DNA of 64,000 bases from Daedaleopsis sinensis (GCA_033807695.1 CM066302.1:62001-126000), one strand, 5' to 3'. Positions 45,504-57,715 are shown, counted from the stretch's first letter. Numbers and translations are program-made. The notes: generated by a model from the sequence alone, not told the origin.

Positions 45504-47746
45504 TCACACGGGCACAGCGGTGGTGTATGCCCATAGAGACCCCACGCCACGATTCACACGCGTGATCTTCCAGCCTGCAGCGGTCGTCAGCGCGTCGTAC
45601 TCGCGGTACGTGCGCTCCTTAGCGTTATAGCGGGCGAGCATCTAGCCGTGGCATTAGCGTGCCAGAAAGATGGGAAGAGGGGAGAAACCGAGACTCGCCT
45701 GGATGTCGAGGATGTAGCCATTCGCGCTCGCACGGCCCAAGTTCGGCAGGAGGGGCGAGCCTTCGGGGACAAGCGAGCGCACCGCGCCGAGCTCGGCCGA
45801 GCCGGCTTCGCCGCTCTCTGTGTCGACGCACGCGTAAGCAAGCATGTTGTCGACCCAGAGAAGCTTCGTGTTCGGTCCTGCTGCGTTGCGGAGGAGCTTG
45901 AGGAGCCTGTGAGAGCGTTCAGCATGGAGGCTCAGAAGGGCAGAAAGGTTTATTGGATGAATGGACAGAACGTACTCGATGACCTTCTCGTCACCCCAGT
46001 TGTGTGCGACCGCGCGGAGGAGGAACACATCTGGGTGGACAACAGTGCCGACTCCGGGGACGTCAAACGCACGCTGGGGCTCGAAAAAGTCTTGCGCATG
46101 GTACGAGATGCGGCCCGAATCGAAGATTTCTGCGTGAGCGGTGCCCCAAGCCTGACGAATTAATAATAAAACGGAATAAGCAAGCACATGAGATATGAAG
46201 TAATGGGGAATGCATCATGTGTCCAGGTAGGAATAGAGGATCGGACGCGAAGAGAGAACAAAGGCGGAGAGAAAGGGGAGGAAGAATCAGTAAATAGACA
46301 TAGTCAACACGTCAGCCCGCTCACCGAACGTCCGATAGCACAAACCGGCGCGCGGTCCTCGACCACAAAGCGGAGGTGGGGATGCGCCTGGGCAATAATG
46401 AGCGAAACGCTGCCGATGCCGCCGCCGATGTCGACCACGACTGAGTCCTTGGCGAGCTCTTCCCACGGGAAGCCTGCGAAGCAGAGGTGATAATTGCACG
46501 ATAAGTCAATCCGTCTTGGAAGACTGCAAGTATGGGAGTACGCGATAGAATCTGCATGGGCCTCCGGGAAACTGAACGTCCGAATTCGGTACGAAGGATG
46601 GCAAGGCATGTGATAGTCCGTGAGCAAGGGATTTCACTTACCGTGGACGATGTTCTCTGGGAGTTCGAACTGTTGCGAACCGTGCATCGCGTGTCCAAAC
46701 CGGACGAGTCGGTGCTCGTTCCCCGGCTGCTCGATCCACTCGTAGTATTTCAGGGGCGTGTTGAACGTCTGGTTGAACGCCGTCTTGTGCGTCTTACCCT
46801 GGTCATTGAGGAGCCAGTCCGTGAGGTTGGTCATGAGCTTAAAGACTTCGTCTCCTCTGTCGAGACGTCAGCATCGCCGATGTGCCGGCGTCGGCGCCCG
46901 ATTGGGACTCACCCTGTCGCACAGTACGCTGCGACACCATCGCTCTCGTCGTACTTGGATCCATTCCTACGATACACAATTAACATTAACGAGTCATTTC
47001 AATATGAGGCAGCCAATGGGGGTTGTGACGACGTACGTAGCGGTCTTGAGCTGTTCGAAGGACTTGCCCGAGTCAATGTACGAGGACAAACGGTTGTTCG
47101 TGAACACATCTGGTGTGACTTCACGGATCCAATGGTAGGTCGCAAGCATACGAAGCACGTGGCCTAAAGTAACATTGAAAAAAGCGTGTGTCAGTTAGAA
47201 AGCCTCTAACAAGCGGCGATGGTAATGACACGCACTGAATTTCGACGGATCCAGCTCGACTGGTACTGCACCTGGTAGCCAGCTGCGAAGCTCACCAACC
47301 TTGCTGGTGATGTCCTTCACATGTAGACCTGCAGGACCTGCTTCCCTCAGAATCTCCACTATGTTACTCGCCTCGAGGAATTGAAGGCACGCCACGAAGT
47401 TCGTCTGAGGCGCGCTCCAGTGTCATTGTAAGTAGCGTTACTGTATAACAGAATGGCGTACCGCGTTGATGCTCTCAATCAGCGTGAACCAAGGCTTATT
47501 GACGGTTGCTGACAGCTGCCCGGCGGCAGAGACGATGCGGTTGGACGCGGCAAACACAGTGTGCTCTACGCGAAGTGCCTCGGCCTTGTCTACTTCCGCA
47601 GCGTGCTTCTGGCTGGAGTAGTAGGGGATGTCGAGAGAGGGATAGTCGAGAGGGGACCCTTCCGAGTTAGCTTTGTACACCTTCTCGATCTCATCGATGG
47701 CCTCGCCGATGACGGCGTGAAGGGCACGGAGATTAGCGAAGGTCAT
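45504..47746 (-). CDS. OMT2: SAM-dependent O-methyltransferase (Methyltransf_2 type)
   Basis: Nine exons on the minus strand: 47746-47462, 47404-47236, 47163-47037, 46966-46913, 46856-46642, 46473-46325, 46151-45976, 45906-45699, 45641-45504; 506 residues, intact. The N-terminal winged-helix/dimerisation half contains NKPWFTLIESINA, FLEASNIVEILREAGPAGLH and HVLRMLATYHWIREVTP. The SAM-binding motif DIGGGIG is at 298-304; VVEDRAPV carries the acidic ribose-binding residue region. LLRAVAHNWGDE contains the candidate catalytic base H383, in the position of the HDW motif of this family. It transfers a methyl group from S-adenosylmethionine to a hydroxyl of an unknown small molecule. The last intron has a GC donor (45698), shared with OMT1; introns 5 and 6 are unusually long (168 and 173 nt). 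TATA-like CTATATGAG at about 47802. Confidence 0.88.
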
Positions 47747-48687
47747 TGTCGTCCGAGAGGGATGTGACGAGAAGTGGGTCAAAGCTGGGGAGGAAGAATG
47801 CTCATATAGCAGGCTTGGCGGGATCTGTACGTGATAACATGTCGTTGGCAGCGGATGTGAACGGGCGGTGGTAGAGACGCACCACCATAATCCATGGCGC
47901 ATGAGAGAGGCAATTGCACGCTTCCTAGGCTTACATTGAGCCGTAGGAGCAAGTCCCATGTTGCTGTGGAAGATTGAGACGGCCCCTTGGTACGCGCTGC
48001 GACGGCGTGCGGAAGAGCTCACGCTCGGATGCTGTTAGAGGCGTCGGGGTCGTTGTCGCGTCTCGCTGCGTGAGAAGCACATACGTGTAGCATCCGAGTC
48101 ATCTGTTTATGCGGATAGAGAGCGTCAGTATGGTGTATCCCATGTCTCTGTAGCGATAGGCTGTAGCTCATTACTTGGGAACATCCCAAAACTGTGGGCA
48201 AAGTTTTCAAAGGACTCGGACTTGCCTCTATAGCCGCCGCATCGACAGCCTCGAAGGTTTTGCCAAGTAAATGAGCAGTATTTAATGGCGCGGTTGTCTC
48301 ACCCGTAGTCGAATACCGAAGTTGTAGGCCGTAATCAGACGAAGGTTGTCCTGGGCAAGTCTTGGGCGTAAAACAAGGACGCGATTCCGCGGAAGCGCTC
48401 ACGTTGGTCTCTCTGATCACGTGCACCATTGACTTATTTTCCAAGTTTTTGAAGTTTGCCAAATTGCTTGAACAAGTTGAAGTCGTCGTTACTGGCCAGG
48501 ACATGTAACTAGAGGAGTCAACCCTAAGGCCTAAGGAATAGCCGGTCTCTTTAGCTCAAGGAAAATACGTCAAGGTGAACTCTATGCTGCCATAACTACT
48601 ACCAGACTCGGAACGGCGACTATTGAATTCTAATGACCTTGGCACCCTAACTTGAAGACTTCGCCCGACGCATGCACAGATATACCC
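47747..48687. other. OMT2 promoter and OMT3 3' flank
   Basis: 47747-48430 is the inverted counterpart of 12800-13497 upstream of OMT1 and marks the outer edge of the large inverted duplication. A minus-strand open frame extends upstream of OMT2 but contains no domain. 48431-48687 holds nothing recognisable. Confidence 0.45.
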
Positions 48688-50767
48688 TTAGACAGGCACA
48701 GCGGTCGTGTACGCAAACAGCGAGCCGACCGCACGGTTCACCCTGGTGATCTTCCACCCAGCAGCGGACGTGAGCGCGTCGTACTCGCGGTACGTCCGCT
48801 CCTTCGCATCGAACCGGCCCAGCATCTGCAATTGGTAGTTAGCATGTCACACACACGTCAGGAAAGAGCAGAGATAGAAATATCCGTACCTGGATGTCGA
48901 GAATGTACGCATTGGCGCTCCCGCGCCCGAGGTTCGGGAGCAGGGGCGAGCCGTCTGGCACGAGCGACCGAACCGCTCCAAGCGCACCTTCTTTGCCGCT
49001 GTGGTCGTCCACACACGCGTACGGGAGCATGGTGTCCACCCAGAGCAGGTGCGTCTTCGGGCCTGCCGCCGCGCGCAGGAGCTTCAGAAGCCTGCGAACA
49101 TATATATCAGCCTCTGCACGGTCGTAGGCAGGAGAATGTGGACGCACTGAAGCACCTTGGCGTCGCCCCAGTTGTGGGCGACGGTACGGATGAGGTATAC
49201 GTCCGGGTGGACGACCGTGCCAACACCCGGGACGTCGAACGGCCGCTGAGGCTCGAAGAAGTCCTGTGCGTGGTACGAGACACGGTCGGCATCGAAGATG
49301 TCCGCGTATGCGGATCCCCATGCCTGTCATCGCAAGCAGGTGTATGGGCAAGTACAGTGCGTGTCAAGTTGTAAAGAACGACAACCAGCGCGACGCATGG
49401 CCAGGTACACGGTCAGCAATCCACGTTGGAGCAGGTAGCTGGCGGTGGTACTCACGGAGCGTCCTATCGCGCACACCGGCGCACGGTCCTCGATAACAAA
49501 CCGCAGGTGCGGGTGCGCCTCTGCGACGATAAGCGAGACGGTCCCAATGCCGCCTCCGACGTCGACTACGACCGAGTCTTTGGGGAGTTCCTCCCACGGG
49601 AAGCCTGCCACCGCCGGGAACATTAGCCGCCGTCGTCTGTGGTCGGTTTCAAGAAGATCAGGGAGAGGCACGACGTACCCTGGACGATATTCGACGCAAT
49701 TTCGAATTGCTGGGTGCCGTGCATAGCGTGCCCAAAGCGGACGAGCCGCTTTTCGTTTCCGGGCTCCTCGAGCCAAGTGTAGTATTCGAGCGGGGTCTTG
49801 AACGTTTGGTTAAAGGGCGACGCCGTCTTCGTGCCGTGGTCGTTCAGGAGCCAGTCCGTGAGGTTCGTCATGATCTTAAACGCTTCGTCCCCGCTGCATG
49901 CGATGAGATTTCCGACCATCAGAGGATTGTGCAAGGATAGATAGAACAGTCTTACGCGGTCGCGGTATACGCTGCAACACCGTCACTAGCGTCATACTTC
50001 GTTTGAGGACTGCGACGCCGATGTGTTAGCTGGCCGAGGTATAGAAGAGAGTGGGTGAGGACATACGCATTCTTCAGCTGCTCGGGCGTCTTGCCAGAAT
50101 CAATGAACGACGAGAGTCGGTTGTTCGCGAAGACGTCCGGTGTGACTTCCCGGAGCCAGTGGTAGGTCGCAAGCATGCGAAGCACATGGCCTGTGCAAAG
50201 TCAGACCTTGCAAATTTTCATGAGGCAGAGGAACAAGAAGAGAGGACGTACTGAACTTGGAGGAGTCGTATTCGACCGGCTCGACGTCAGTCCTCCAGCT
50301 ACGGAGCTCTGCGACCTTGTTCGTGATATCCTTGACATGAAGCCCTGCAGGCCCTGCTTCCCGGAGGATCTCAACAATGTTGCTTGCCTCTAGGAATTGA
50401 AGGCATGCGACGAAGTTTGTCTAAATTCCAAACCCGGGTCAGCAAGCAGCGCTGCACAACTGTAACTAAAGGAGTCACTCACAGCATTAATCCCCTCAAT
50501 TAGCGAGAACCACGGCTTGTTCACCGTCGCAGAGAGTTGTCCCGCGGCTGAGACGATGCGGTTCGACGCGGCGAAGACAGTGTCTTGGATGCGGAGGGCC
50601 TCGGCTTTGTCGGCCTCGGGGGTGTGCTTCTCGCTCGTGTAGTATGGCACGTCCAGTGAGGGATAATCGAGCGGTGCACCGTCCGAGCTCGTCTTGTACA
50701 CCTTCTCGATCTCGTCGATGGCCTCGCCGATGGCCGCATGCAGTGCCCGGAGTTTCGCGAACGTCAT
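48688..50767 (-). CDS. OMT3: SAM-dependent O-methyltransferase, diverged tandem copy
   Basis: Nine exons on the minus strand: 50767-50483, 50420-50252, 50190-50067, 50009-49956, 49893-49679, 49604-49456, 49323-49148, 49091-48890, 48825-48688; 503 residues, intact. Same exon plan as OMT2 with substitutions throughout (PQTKYDASDG for NGSKYDESDG, MTNLTDWLLNDHGTKTASPF). The SAM motif VVVDVGGGIGTVSLIVAEAH and the catalytic-His segment RTVAHNWGD are present. The final intron has a normal GT donor (48889), so the GC donor of OMT1/OMT2 arose after OMT3 split off. It lies tandem to OMT2 and is divergent from BVMO4, 1.9 kb away, with which it may form a third OMT-BVMO pair. CTATAT at 50827-50832 is about 60 bp before the start. 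Substrate unknown. Confidence 0.88.
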
Positions 50768-52560
50768 GATCGAAGGGATTACGGCTGGCGCAGTGGAGCC
50801 GCGAGCGGAAGCTCGAGTCGAGATGCTATATAGGAGCCCTGAAGACGAGACAGCGGATACTCCTGCTTGATAACGCACTGTAGATGAGAAGAGCGGGATG
50901 TATCGCGTGTAAGGCGACCATATACCATGGGCATGCCTGAGAGCATCCCCCGTCCGCTGACTTGGGCTCGAATTGAGTCTTCGTCGTGGATCCCATGTCA
51001 TAGAACATGCTGAAACAGAGCGTTCGGTCGTAGACGGGGCGGCGTCCGCAATAGGCCCACGCTCGGGGTCTGTTGGAAGGTCGAGGACGGGTTCGTGGGA
51101 AGAGCGTACGTGTAAGGGTTGAGTAAACTGTTTAGGCGGACAAAGAGCACACGATACTCACCGCTATTTACCGGTGGAATGGATGCGCTAGTGAGCTACG
51201 CACACGTTAAGGTCGCCGGAGGTTGTGTTCTCTGAGAGTCATGGCGAGAGGGAACGAACGTTCGGCGTGGTTGTGCGAAACAGCGTAGAGTGTGACTCAA
51301 GCTGTCAGTTGTCATTCGTGCGCTCATGGATTGCAGGCGACGTTGGTCTTGTCATCATCCAACTGGCAGCTAGGCCCAGCGACATCGACGTTTAGGTAGT
51401 CAAGCTGTAGATCTAGACATCGAACGGGCTAGTATTAGGCATATGTAGCGCTGCACCTGATATCATATCAAGTCAGTACTGTCGGGCCTCGCAGTCAATA
51501 CATGAGGTAGAACAGGAGCACAACCGCCGCAGCCCGTGACAGTATGAGGCTTTGAAATCTGTACTGGACAACGGATTGCAGGAGCGTCAGAGCGTGTGCT
51601 TAAAGAGGTCGGGTCAGAGACGTAGATACCTAAGTATTGTGCTGGCAAGGTGCAAAACAATACTCAATCGTATTCGGAGGATGAGCCAGGGATGAGCGTA
51701 GTACATAGTAGGATATCAAGTGCGCCAGCGGTTGCCATCAGTTTGTGTTCGGGTAGATCCGACCTCCGATTAGCAAGCAATCGAGCGTCTAACGCCGAAA
51801 TACCTTCGTACCACCACGGTCACCGTCAAGCCAGCATAAGTATGTACTATAGAACTTTAACCTCCTACGGCCTCGGTCCTCAATGAGACTTGACACACTG
51901 CTTATGGAGCCATCACTGCTTCACTCTGTGAACTACTCTACACCTCCCAAGCCGTTTGAAGATCGTCATCTTCAAGTTGGTCATCGCATGTGCGACGCCC
52001 AGCGTCGTAACCGTCCGAGTCTCCTCAATGTTCAGATGATCGCGTTGACTACTCATAGTGGGTATATCTGCTTGCGCCTCAGGCTCTTTGCATCTAGTAG
52101 TGGCTACAAGTAAGCACTTACAACGTCATCGGTAACGGTTCATGATAATAACTCGCCGCGCAGGTCACACCGATATTGACAAGTGACTCCTTCAGTCCAA
52201 GTCGTGACACGATCTCTATGGAGCTTCAAGGTGAGCACTCGGCGGAGAGATCCCAACTCGCACAGTACGCAACCAGCGGGTTCGGCATTTTAGCGGGACG
52301 ACGTCACTACTACTCATATTCAGTCAGCAGTCCCTTTGCTGATATCCAGGTGGTACAATAGCGCAGAACGGGAGAGGTGTGCATCCTCGACTTCTCCCCA
52401 CGCACTGGGGTGCGATGCATGCATACGTAAACTCAACGGTCCTTGAGGTCTTATCCAGGAACGATCCCACGTATCTCCATCTCAGTTGATCGCAGGCTCC
52501 AGAAAGCACAATTATGGGGATAACTCCGGCGTGCGTATCCCCTAGATGCGTACTCAACAG
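50768..52560. other. Divergent intergenic region, OMT3 and BVMO4
   Basis: OMT3 TATA-like CTATAT at 50827-50832. No supported gene in the following 1.7 kb; frames are short on both strands. Confidence 0.4.
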
Positions 52561-52700
52561 CGACTTGTGACCATTGCTGAGCAATGACAAGACTGCGGAG
52601 GTGCGTCACCGTCCTAGCATCTGCGAATATATATCCAGACCTCTATGCTCAATTCACCGTCCCAGGCTGGAAGGCGCAACTACTCCTTACACCGCTACAA
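52561..52700 (+). promoter_or_regulatory. BVMO4 promoter with palindrome and TATA box
   Basis: A perfect 15-bp inverted repeat (CATTGC-TGA-GCAATG) at 52572-52586 lies 40 bp upstream of ATATATAT at about 52627-52634, which is 70 bp before the ATG. The repeat contains TGAGCAA and TTGCT, the same half-site letters as the BVMO1 palindrome. Confidence 0.45.
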
Positions 52701-55432
52701 ATGCCCGACGGAAGTTTCTCGAAGAACTCTCAGGCTGAAGGTCCTGCCGACAATAACGACCACGGCGCCGCTCAACCGTTCGAGCTGGGGGACTTCGCGA
52801 TAGACGAGTATCGGCCGATCAAGATAGTCGTCATCGGCGCGGGATACAGTGGAATTCTGGCTGGAATCAGGCGCGTCTTTCGCCATCACCTACTCAATTT
52901 TGGCATCATGCTACTGACGGGAGCATCATGGTCGCGTCCAGTGTAGGTTCCCCCAGAAGATATCTAACCTCGACTTGAAGATCTACGAGCAGAAGCGCGG
53001 GCGTCGGCGGGACATGGTACAACAATAAATTTCCGTGAGTATCTTCGTCACTGTGCCCGAGACAACAGGGTGCAGACAGACGCAGGGGTACTGATTGGTG
53101 GATGCCCTCAGGGGTATTGCATGCGACGTGCCTGCTCATTGCGTTTGTACATCCGAATTCTCCACACTCAATCTCAACTGAGACCGTCACACGCAGTATC
53201 AATACTCTTTCGAAGACAAGGTGGGGCCCTTATGCACGCGGTCTAGGGTTGTCATTAATATTCTAAGCCATACTCGACCATCAGGGAGACTGGTCATCGT
53301 TCTGCGCCCCGGGCCACGAAATACAGCAGAACCTCCAGGACATCGTCGAGAAGTACAAGCTCATGCGCTATATCCGGCTGAGACACGAGGTGATCCACGC
53401 CGCGTACGACGAGCCCACGGTAAAATGGCACCTTCGGATCCGCAATCTCGAGCAGGAGTTCGAAGACACCGCTGACGTGCTCGTGACGGCGTTCGGGGCG
53501 ATCTCCAGGTGGAAGATGCCGGAGATCAAAGGGATCGAGTCGTACAAGGGAGAGCTGTACCACACGGCCGGGTTTGACCCCGGTGACCGGACGTGGATGG
53601 AGGTGGCGAAGGAGTGGAAGGACAAAAGGGTCGGTGTAATCGGCGTGGTGAGTTCCAATGACCTCATATGCCATGCTTCCTGATTCTTTCCTTTGGTGTG
53701 CAGGGCGCGACGGCGATACAAGTGGTGTCTGCAGTTCAGCCGAGAGTTGCGAAGGTTGTCAATTATGTGCGAGGACAGACGTGGCTCTCACCTGCATTTG
53801 CGAACAATCCCGTCGTTTCAGACATGCTAGGTCGAAGCCCCGAGGCCAGTGCGAAGGACGAACGTAAGTGCATAGATTGACCGTACCACCGCCTAATCGA
53901 GCTCTTACTCACCTGTTGACTCAGTCGGCACATTCAGTACGGAAGAAGTTAAACGCTTGAAGAACAAGGAGTTCCATAGGAGATTTAGACGTGCGTTGGA
54001 GAACGAGATTAACGTCAGTATCTGCATCCTTACGCGCACTCATACATATATGGCTCATTCACTATATTGCACTTCTTTTAGTCGATGCACTCGTACACTC
54101 AGACTGGAAGCGAGCTGCAGATTTCTCTTGAAGAGTTGTGCAGGACCCACATGGCGACCAAACTCGCGCAGAGGCCAGACATTGCCGAAAAGCGTGCGTA
54201 CATGCTCACAGTCGTTCAGTTAACCTGTTTCTGACTTCCGACATGTTTCCAGTGATCCCTAAGTTTCCCATATCATGCAGGCGACTGACATTTGGGCCAG
54301 GATACCTCGACGCTGTGATCGCAGAGAACGGGAGTGGCAAATGTTGCATTTGGAAGAATACAGCTCCTGATGTCTGCAATGAATAGGCTGAGTATATCTC
54401 TAGTCCCGTGAAGCGTTTCACGGAGACGGGCATCGAAACTGAAGACGGCGAACATAAGGAACTTGACCTCGTCTTCTGTGCGACCGGTAGGTACTGACTA
54501 TGCGCCTCCGCCAGTCATCTCGCTCATCGCAATCGCGCCACCAGGATACGATACCTCCTGGCAGCTGCCATTCAAGATCATCGGCCGGCAGGGAGTCGAC
54601 ATCAACGAGAAGTGGAAGCCGTATCCAACATCGTACCTGACGATGTGTGTAGACGGGTTCCCGAACATGTTCATGTGCCTCGGGCCGAACTCGATCATCA
54701 ACGCGGGCGTGCTTATGCCCGTGCTCGAGCACACTGTAAGCTATGCCGTGCAGGCGACGGCGAAGATCCAGCGTGAACGCTTGAAGAGCATGGAGGTGAA
54801 GCCCGAAGCGGTCAAGGCATTCGATCAGTATATCGATGTACGTTCATCTGCAATGCCTCTGTAAGCCTAGTTCACTGACTGCTGAGAAACAGAGTTACTT
54901 CCCCAAGGTACATCTCCACATGCTCCATGTTGCTATTAGCACAAGCACTGAGTGCTACGCTTCGCTCGCAGACTGTATTCAGCGCGAAGTGTCGCTCGTG
55001 GTACAAGCTCAACAAGGAGGAAGGGAGAATAGTCGGGTTATGGCCTGGTATGTTCGTACTGATTTCTGATCACAAACCTTTCGGTTGACTCGACGGTCGA
55101 GCGACTTCATAGGCTCCAGCTTACATGCACTGAGAGCGTTGCGACATCCGCGCTGGGAGGACTACAACTACGAACGCGAAGACGATGAGAACAATCTCCT
55201 ATTCTGGCTCGGGGACGGTCAGACATGGAATGAGAAGACCTTGACCGGAGATCGTGAGTCGTGGGCTCATGCAGGGAGTGTTCGGTAACCGGACTAACAG
55301 ATTTTGCGCATACCAGGGGCGTGGTATCTGTCCGAGGACTTTGTAGACAGACCTCCGCGTGAGTTCTTCCGTCATTCAATAGACGTACTCACTATTGACT
55401 TGGTTCACGCGCGGGAAGTTCCTGTTGATTGA
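52701..55432 (+). pseudogene. BVMO4: flavin monooxygenase with a frameshift and a lost splice donor
   Basis: Sixteen exons align with BVMO1: 52701-52870, 52947-53034, 53112-53142, 53197-53220, 53285-53647, 53704-53863, 53925-54013, 54082-54193, 54253-54329, 54387-54486, 54545-54837, 54893-54907, 54972-55047, 55113-55253, 55317-55358, 55419-55432. Exon 2 is 88 nt instead of 87: one extra base near 52990 shifts the frame just before GGTW. After exon 9 the donor reads GGGAGT instead of GTGAGT (54330), though the exon length is otherwise exact. Intron 1 needs a GC donor (GCGCGT). The rest is well preserved: IVVIGAGYSG, YxGxxxHxxxF, GATAIQVV, FCATGYDTSW. It is a recently damaged gene unless both lesions are sequencing errors. 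Confidence 0.8.
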
Positions 55433-56130
55433 GTTGAAGGACCGTCCATCCCCCCGTTCAGTAGGTCCTCATCGTCTGCCTAGGGGAGACTAGTTGATTG
55501 ACGCACCGGAAATATGTTTGAGACGTTATGCTAGTGTACTTGCAAGACTCTCTTGCATACCCCGGCCACCTCCTGTCACTGAAAAATCCATGACTAACCT
55601 ATCGACGTTGGCAAGGGATCAACGTACCTTCCGGATTAACATTCTACTTGAAACCATTTTCAACTTCACGAGCAGTGCGTCTGAACTACCTCTGTTGATT
55701 CCCTCCATGTAACGATGCTTAAGACATCGTGAGTGTCCGCATGCGAGAGAATATCTGGCATAGCGCGAGAGAGAGTTGTCCGACGACATCGGGAAGGTCA
55801 ACACGATGTGTCGTTGCTGTACAATCACTACGCCCAGGATATCTACGTACCATGGTCGAAGCCATACACACATTGAGCACGCACGGACTCGTTTGCCGGA
55901 GGGAATATGAACAGTATCGAAAGAACACAGTCACAATCATTCCCTCACGGTACTAGCATTCTGGGCTGGAACAGGAGAGGAATAAGATCGTCAGAGCCGC
56001 CCCGCAGGAATTGTCTAGGTTGCTTGGCCGACGCACTTACCTCGCGGTCCTTGTCCTCGCACACTCTCCACCGGACACAGGAGCACGCAGTCATGTATGG
56101 GACGCGGGGTCATCGACAGGTATCCCAGCT
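55433..56130. other. Intergenic between convergent genes
   Basis: Space between the ends of BVMO4 and the F-box gene. No gene or repeat recognised. Confidence 0.35.
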
Positions 56131-57715
56131 TTACAACGTGTTCGACTGCGCGCAGAGACGGGGCGGTGTCGCCTTGTCGACGTCGCGACGTGGATCACCG
56201 GCGCTTGGAGTACGCATCGGGATGGCGGGCTGGTTCCTAGCTAGGGTAGTGGTAGTCGTAGTGGTAGCAGTCTTGATCCGAGCAGGTACATCGAGATGCC
56301 TGAGGCAAGGCCACGCCTTCGAGAGCTGTCGAACGTCGACTTCTGCAACCGAGAGCCTCCAGGCCGGCGCGGTGGAAAGTAGGCGGAGCCGAAAGGACTT
56401 GACATGACGGAGGGTGCAGAGTGCGCTCACGAACACTGCAAACTCGATCACTATATCTTCACCCGTATGTACTTCCACATACATCGCGAAGAGGGGCAGG
56501 TTCGGAAGACCGTAATTCAACGAGCAGTCGAGGGTCAGGTCGAGGTGCGTGAGCGCCTGGGCGACGGGAAGCGCGCACATGGCATGAATAAAGGGCGAGA
56601 GCTCGTCCGGGCGTGCGATGCGCAGGCAGAGGGAGAGCGTGGTGAAGCACGGAGATGTGATGCGCGCCAGCAGAGGGAGAATGTCGGACGGGCTAGTTTC
56701 CTTGTTTAGCTCGAGTTTTCGGAGCGCAGGGAATTCGTCCTTGAGACGGGGCTGGTGGATCATCGTGATGATCGAGCGGTCGGCGCTCAAAGGCGAAGGC
56801 GGGCAGCTGACTATACGAGTAGAGGTAGAGGGGCTGGAGGGCGCCGAACACGCCCCGCGACAGTGAATGGTCTCGAGAAGGGGTAGTGTACCGAGGTCCG
56901 CGCTCAACTCTTCGGTGAGCTGACCAAGGAACCGGATAGCACGGAGCGCGGTGAGCCTGCGGAGGGGACTGAGAGGTCCGACTGGTAAGTCATGAGGCTC
57001 TACATGGAGGTGAAGGAGTCCGGGAGCGGCATCAGCGATGATGGACAGATCGCTTGTCCGGTCATGGTCACCCTTCCGTGGCTTCTTCGGGAGGTACCAG
57101 AGGAAAGAGGATGCAGGAGTACAGAGCACGCGGAGAAGCCGCTGTTGAAGCTCGTCTCCATCAGAGCTTCTCCATGAGAGCATCCTTAGATTCGAGAAGA
57201 GAGGCGCATGTCGTGAGCCGCCACGGGAGATGATCGCCTCAATGATTGTAGGCCCAAGTGACAAAGTGTCATGCGCGAGGTACCGCACATGGGCGGCGAG
57301 CTGTTGAAACCGTATCCACTCCGTCTCTGGGACATCTCCGTCAAGCTCCTATATGAATCCCAACATGAACATACGCATGGCGGACAAGAGTGTTAGCACG
57401 CACGTAGTATGTGTCTGTAAGCACCATCCCATCCCATGTAGTTCGCCGGCGCAGGCAAGGTCTGATGTTAGAGAACGTTTGCACAAGCGGCAATAGTCCC
57501 GACTGTAGAGCGCTCCATAGGTTGCGGGATGCTGGCCCCAAGAATGCCTTGCAGGTACGCGCCGCGCAGGCCAAGGTTTGCTTCTTCAGCAGCAACTCGG
57601 GATCGTGATACTGAATAGAGTTGAATGCTGTAGAGTCACTGTGATTGAGGGAGAAGACGTCGAAGACATCATTGAGGACGTCAGCATTGGCAAGAAATCT
57701 GTGCAACGACGACAT
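56131..57715 (-). CDS. F-box protein, Agaricomycete type
   Basis: Two exons on the minus strand, 57715-57404 and 57348-56131; 509 residues. The N-terminal part contains ADVLNDVFDVFSLNH and KQTLACAARTCKAFLGPASR, then LWSAL, the usual remains of an F-box in these fungi. The long second exon has repeated leucine-rich stretches (LPLLETIH, FPALRKLELN, FTTLSLCLRI, LTHLDLTLD, WPCLRHLDVPA), consistent with an LRR-like solenoid. It would link substrates to an SCF ubiquitin ligase through Skp1; the substrate is unknown. The start ATG at 57715 is preferred because the homologous opening begins close to the F-box; an upstream extension is open but lacks such features. The family is highly expanded in Agaricomycetes. 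Confidence 0.75.

Noticed and set aside
46474..46641. Possible extra exon in the long fifth intron of OMT2
   Set aside because: The 168-nt intron has normal ends, and OMT3 has a 74-nt intron at the same place. No coding segment is shared, so it is only an enlarged intron.
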